DNA from: Lichenostomus cassidix
Taxonomy: Eukaryota > Chordata > Aves > Passeriformes > Meliphagidae
Direction of reading: 5' to 3'
DNA: 64,000 bases
Assembly: GCA_008360975.2 (NCBI GenBank)
Contig: CM039184.1
Location: 49,194,797-49,258,796, forward strand
Shown here piece by piece: positions 63,165-64,000 of the stretch. The translations under genes and the position numbers were made by a program. The stretch's first letter is position 1. Each line of letters opens with the position of its first letter. The notes beneath the pieces are model-generated. The model worked only from the letters and a program-made list of their open reading frames with translations. It ran no database searches and had not been told where the DNA came from.

Positions 63165-63720
63165 TTACATCTGTCTGTAGTCAAGGCAAGAAGGAAGACC
63201 AGAGAAGAGGAACTGTAGACAAGGAAGGCTCACTTCAGCCATGGAAAGATCAGGGAGCATGAATCTTGGGGATCATTTCCAATTATGTAAAGACAGAAAG
63301 ATAAACCAAGGGTAAATCTTTGAAAAACCTGACTGCAGTCTGTGAGGAAATGAATGTGTACACTAATGGGAGAAGGGGACTAGGTGGAATGTATATTGAC
63401 TTCACTAAAGATTTTGTCATGTCAGAAGCAAATGAGAAAACTGAACCTCTCTGAGCTGGCAGATGATATAACATGCAGTGATGACCACAAACTGAAGATT
63501 CAGACTGGACATCACAAGAAATGTTTCCAGTAGGAGGGCAGTGCAGCACTGGAAGATGTTGGGCAGGGGAGTCTCAGTCCTCGGATGCTTACAGGACTTG
63601 ACCAAAGTCACAGCTGACCTATCAACCAGCACTGGTGACAGTCCTGCTTCCAGAAAGAGGCTGGAATTGATGACCTTCACAGACCTCTTTTGACCAATGT
63701 TTCTGTGACTGTGTGCTTGC
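63165..63720 (+). mobile_element. CR1 LINE with internal deletions
   Basis: In plus orientation it follows CR1 ORF2 in order: CAAGGCAAGAAGGAAGACC, then GCTCACTTCAGCCATGGAAA, TTTCCAATTATGTAAAGAC, ACCAAGGGTAAATC and AACCTGACTGCAGTCTGTGA. Next is the reverse-transcriptase motif IDFTKDFV (63393-63416; LDFSKAFD in intact copies). Only about 40 bases later comes ELADDI (63454-63471), matching the FADD catalytic box, which in intact copies lies some hundred residues further on. It ends with the CR1 3' end, GGAATTGATGACCTTCACAG ... TTTCTGTGACTGTG. Two internal deletions and stops show it is dead. Confidence 0.8.
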
Positions 63721-64000
63721 CAGTGATCTTCAAGCACCACTGCAGTAAAGCCAGCAGTGAGCTGCTCTGAGCATGGCACCTTTATTACTTCATGTGGCTT
63801 AGGGCAGACTCACATCAGGACCCTCCTTCAGACTTAGGCCTTTGCTATTGCAATTGTGATATTCCTAGCTCAACTTCAACAGCCCTTTGTGTGGGAGTAA
63901 GGACTGCTGAAGTTCCCTGTATTGGACTGCAATGGGAATCAACATGCCAGGTAAGCCAAGAAAGGAGCTTAAGACTCCCTCTTCCCTGTAACCATTTATT
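63721..64000. other. Unannotated non-coding DNA
   Basis: No repeat is recognised. A splice donor CCAG|GTAAGC at 63951 with a weak acceptor ending at 63892 could bound a 58-base exon, but the pyrimidine tract is poor. Confidence 0.4.

Noticed and set aside
1..64000. CRISPR arrays, operons, prophage or other prokaryotic systems
   Set aside because: Vertebrate repeats, absence of long ORFs and scarcity of CpG exclude a prokaryotic origin; no regularly spaced repeats are present.

Overview
The window is vertebrate nuclear DNA, AT-rich, with no gene that can be called outright. It is most likely from a bird, and probably a songbird (Passeriformes). Three things point there. CR1 LINE fragments occur on both strands. 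There is a near full-length SINE made of a tRNA-Ile-like head joined to a CR1-type tail, a structure known from zebra finch as TguSINE1. There is also at least one solo retroviral LTR. Open reading frames are short, overlap in several frames and look like chance. There are no operons, ribosome binding sites or other prokaryotic features.

Layout. 1-4 kb: a candidate minus-strand exon (1221-1328), then a stop-dense AT-rich block (2990-4034) with a perfect paired-homeodomain palindrome. 4-15 kb: ordinary intergenic or intronic DNA, a repeat seen twice (4526-4610 and 10958-11040), several possible plus-strand exons and the longest chance ORF (12180-12755). 15-22 kb: mostly unannotatable, with simple repeats. 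22102-22855: a solo LTR, minus orientation, with a 5-bp target duplication. 26.8-27.6 kb: a candidate plus-strand exon, then the tRNA/CR1 SINE. 30.4-31.0 kb: the only real CpG island, with a TATA-like box just upstream; this is the best candidate promoter. 31.3 kb: an old CR1 scrap. 35.3 kb and 39.9 kb: two more probable LTRs. 40-49 kb: featureless apart from small repeats. 49.4 kb: CR1, minus strand. 54-57 kb: two weak exon candidates. 57.9 kb and 63.2 kb: CR1 fragments, plus strand, each still showing decayed reverse-transcriptase ORF segments.

No genes can be shown to work together. The most economical reading is a gene desert or very long intron(s). It holds decayed transposons and possible conserved regulatory DNA, plus one CpG-island promoter that may start a plus-strand transcript, perhaps a long non-coding RNA or a distal first exon. 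The exon candidates rest on splice-site grammar and open frame only. In 64 kb some such combinations occur by chance, so each needs RNA or conservation evidence.
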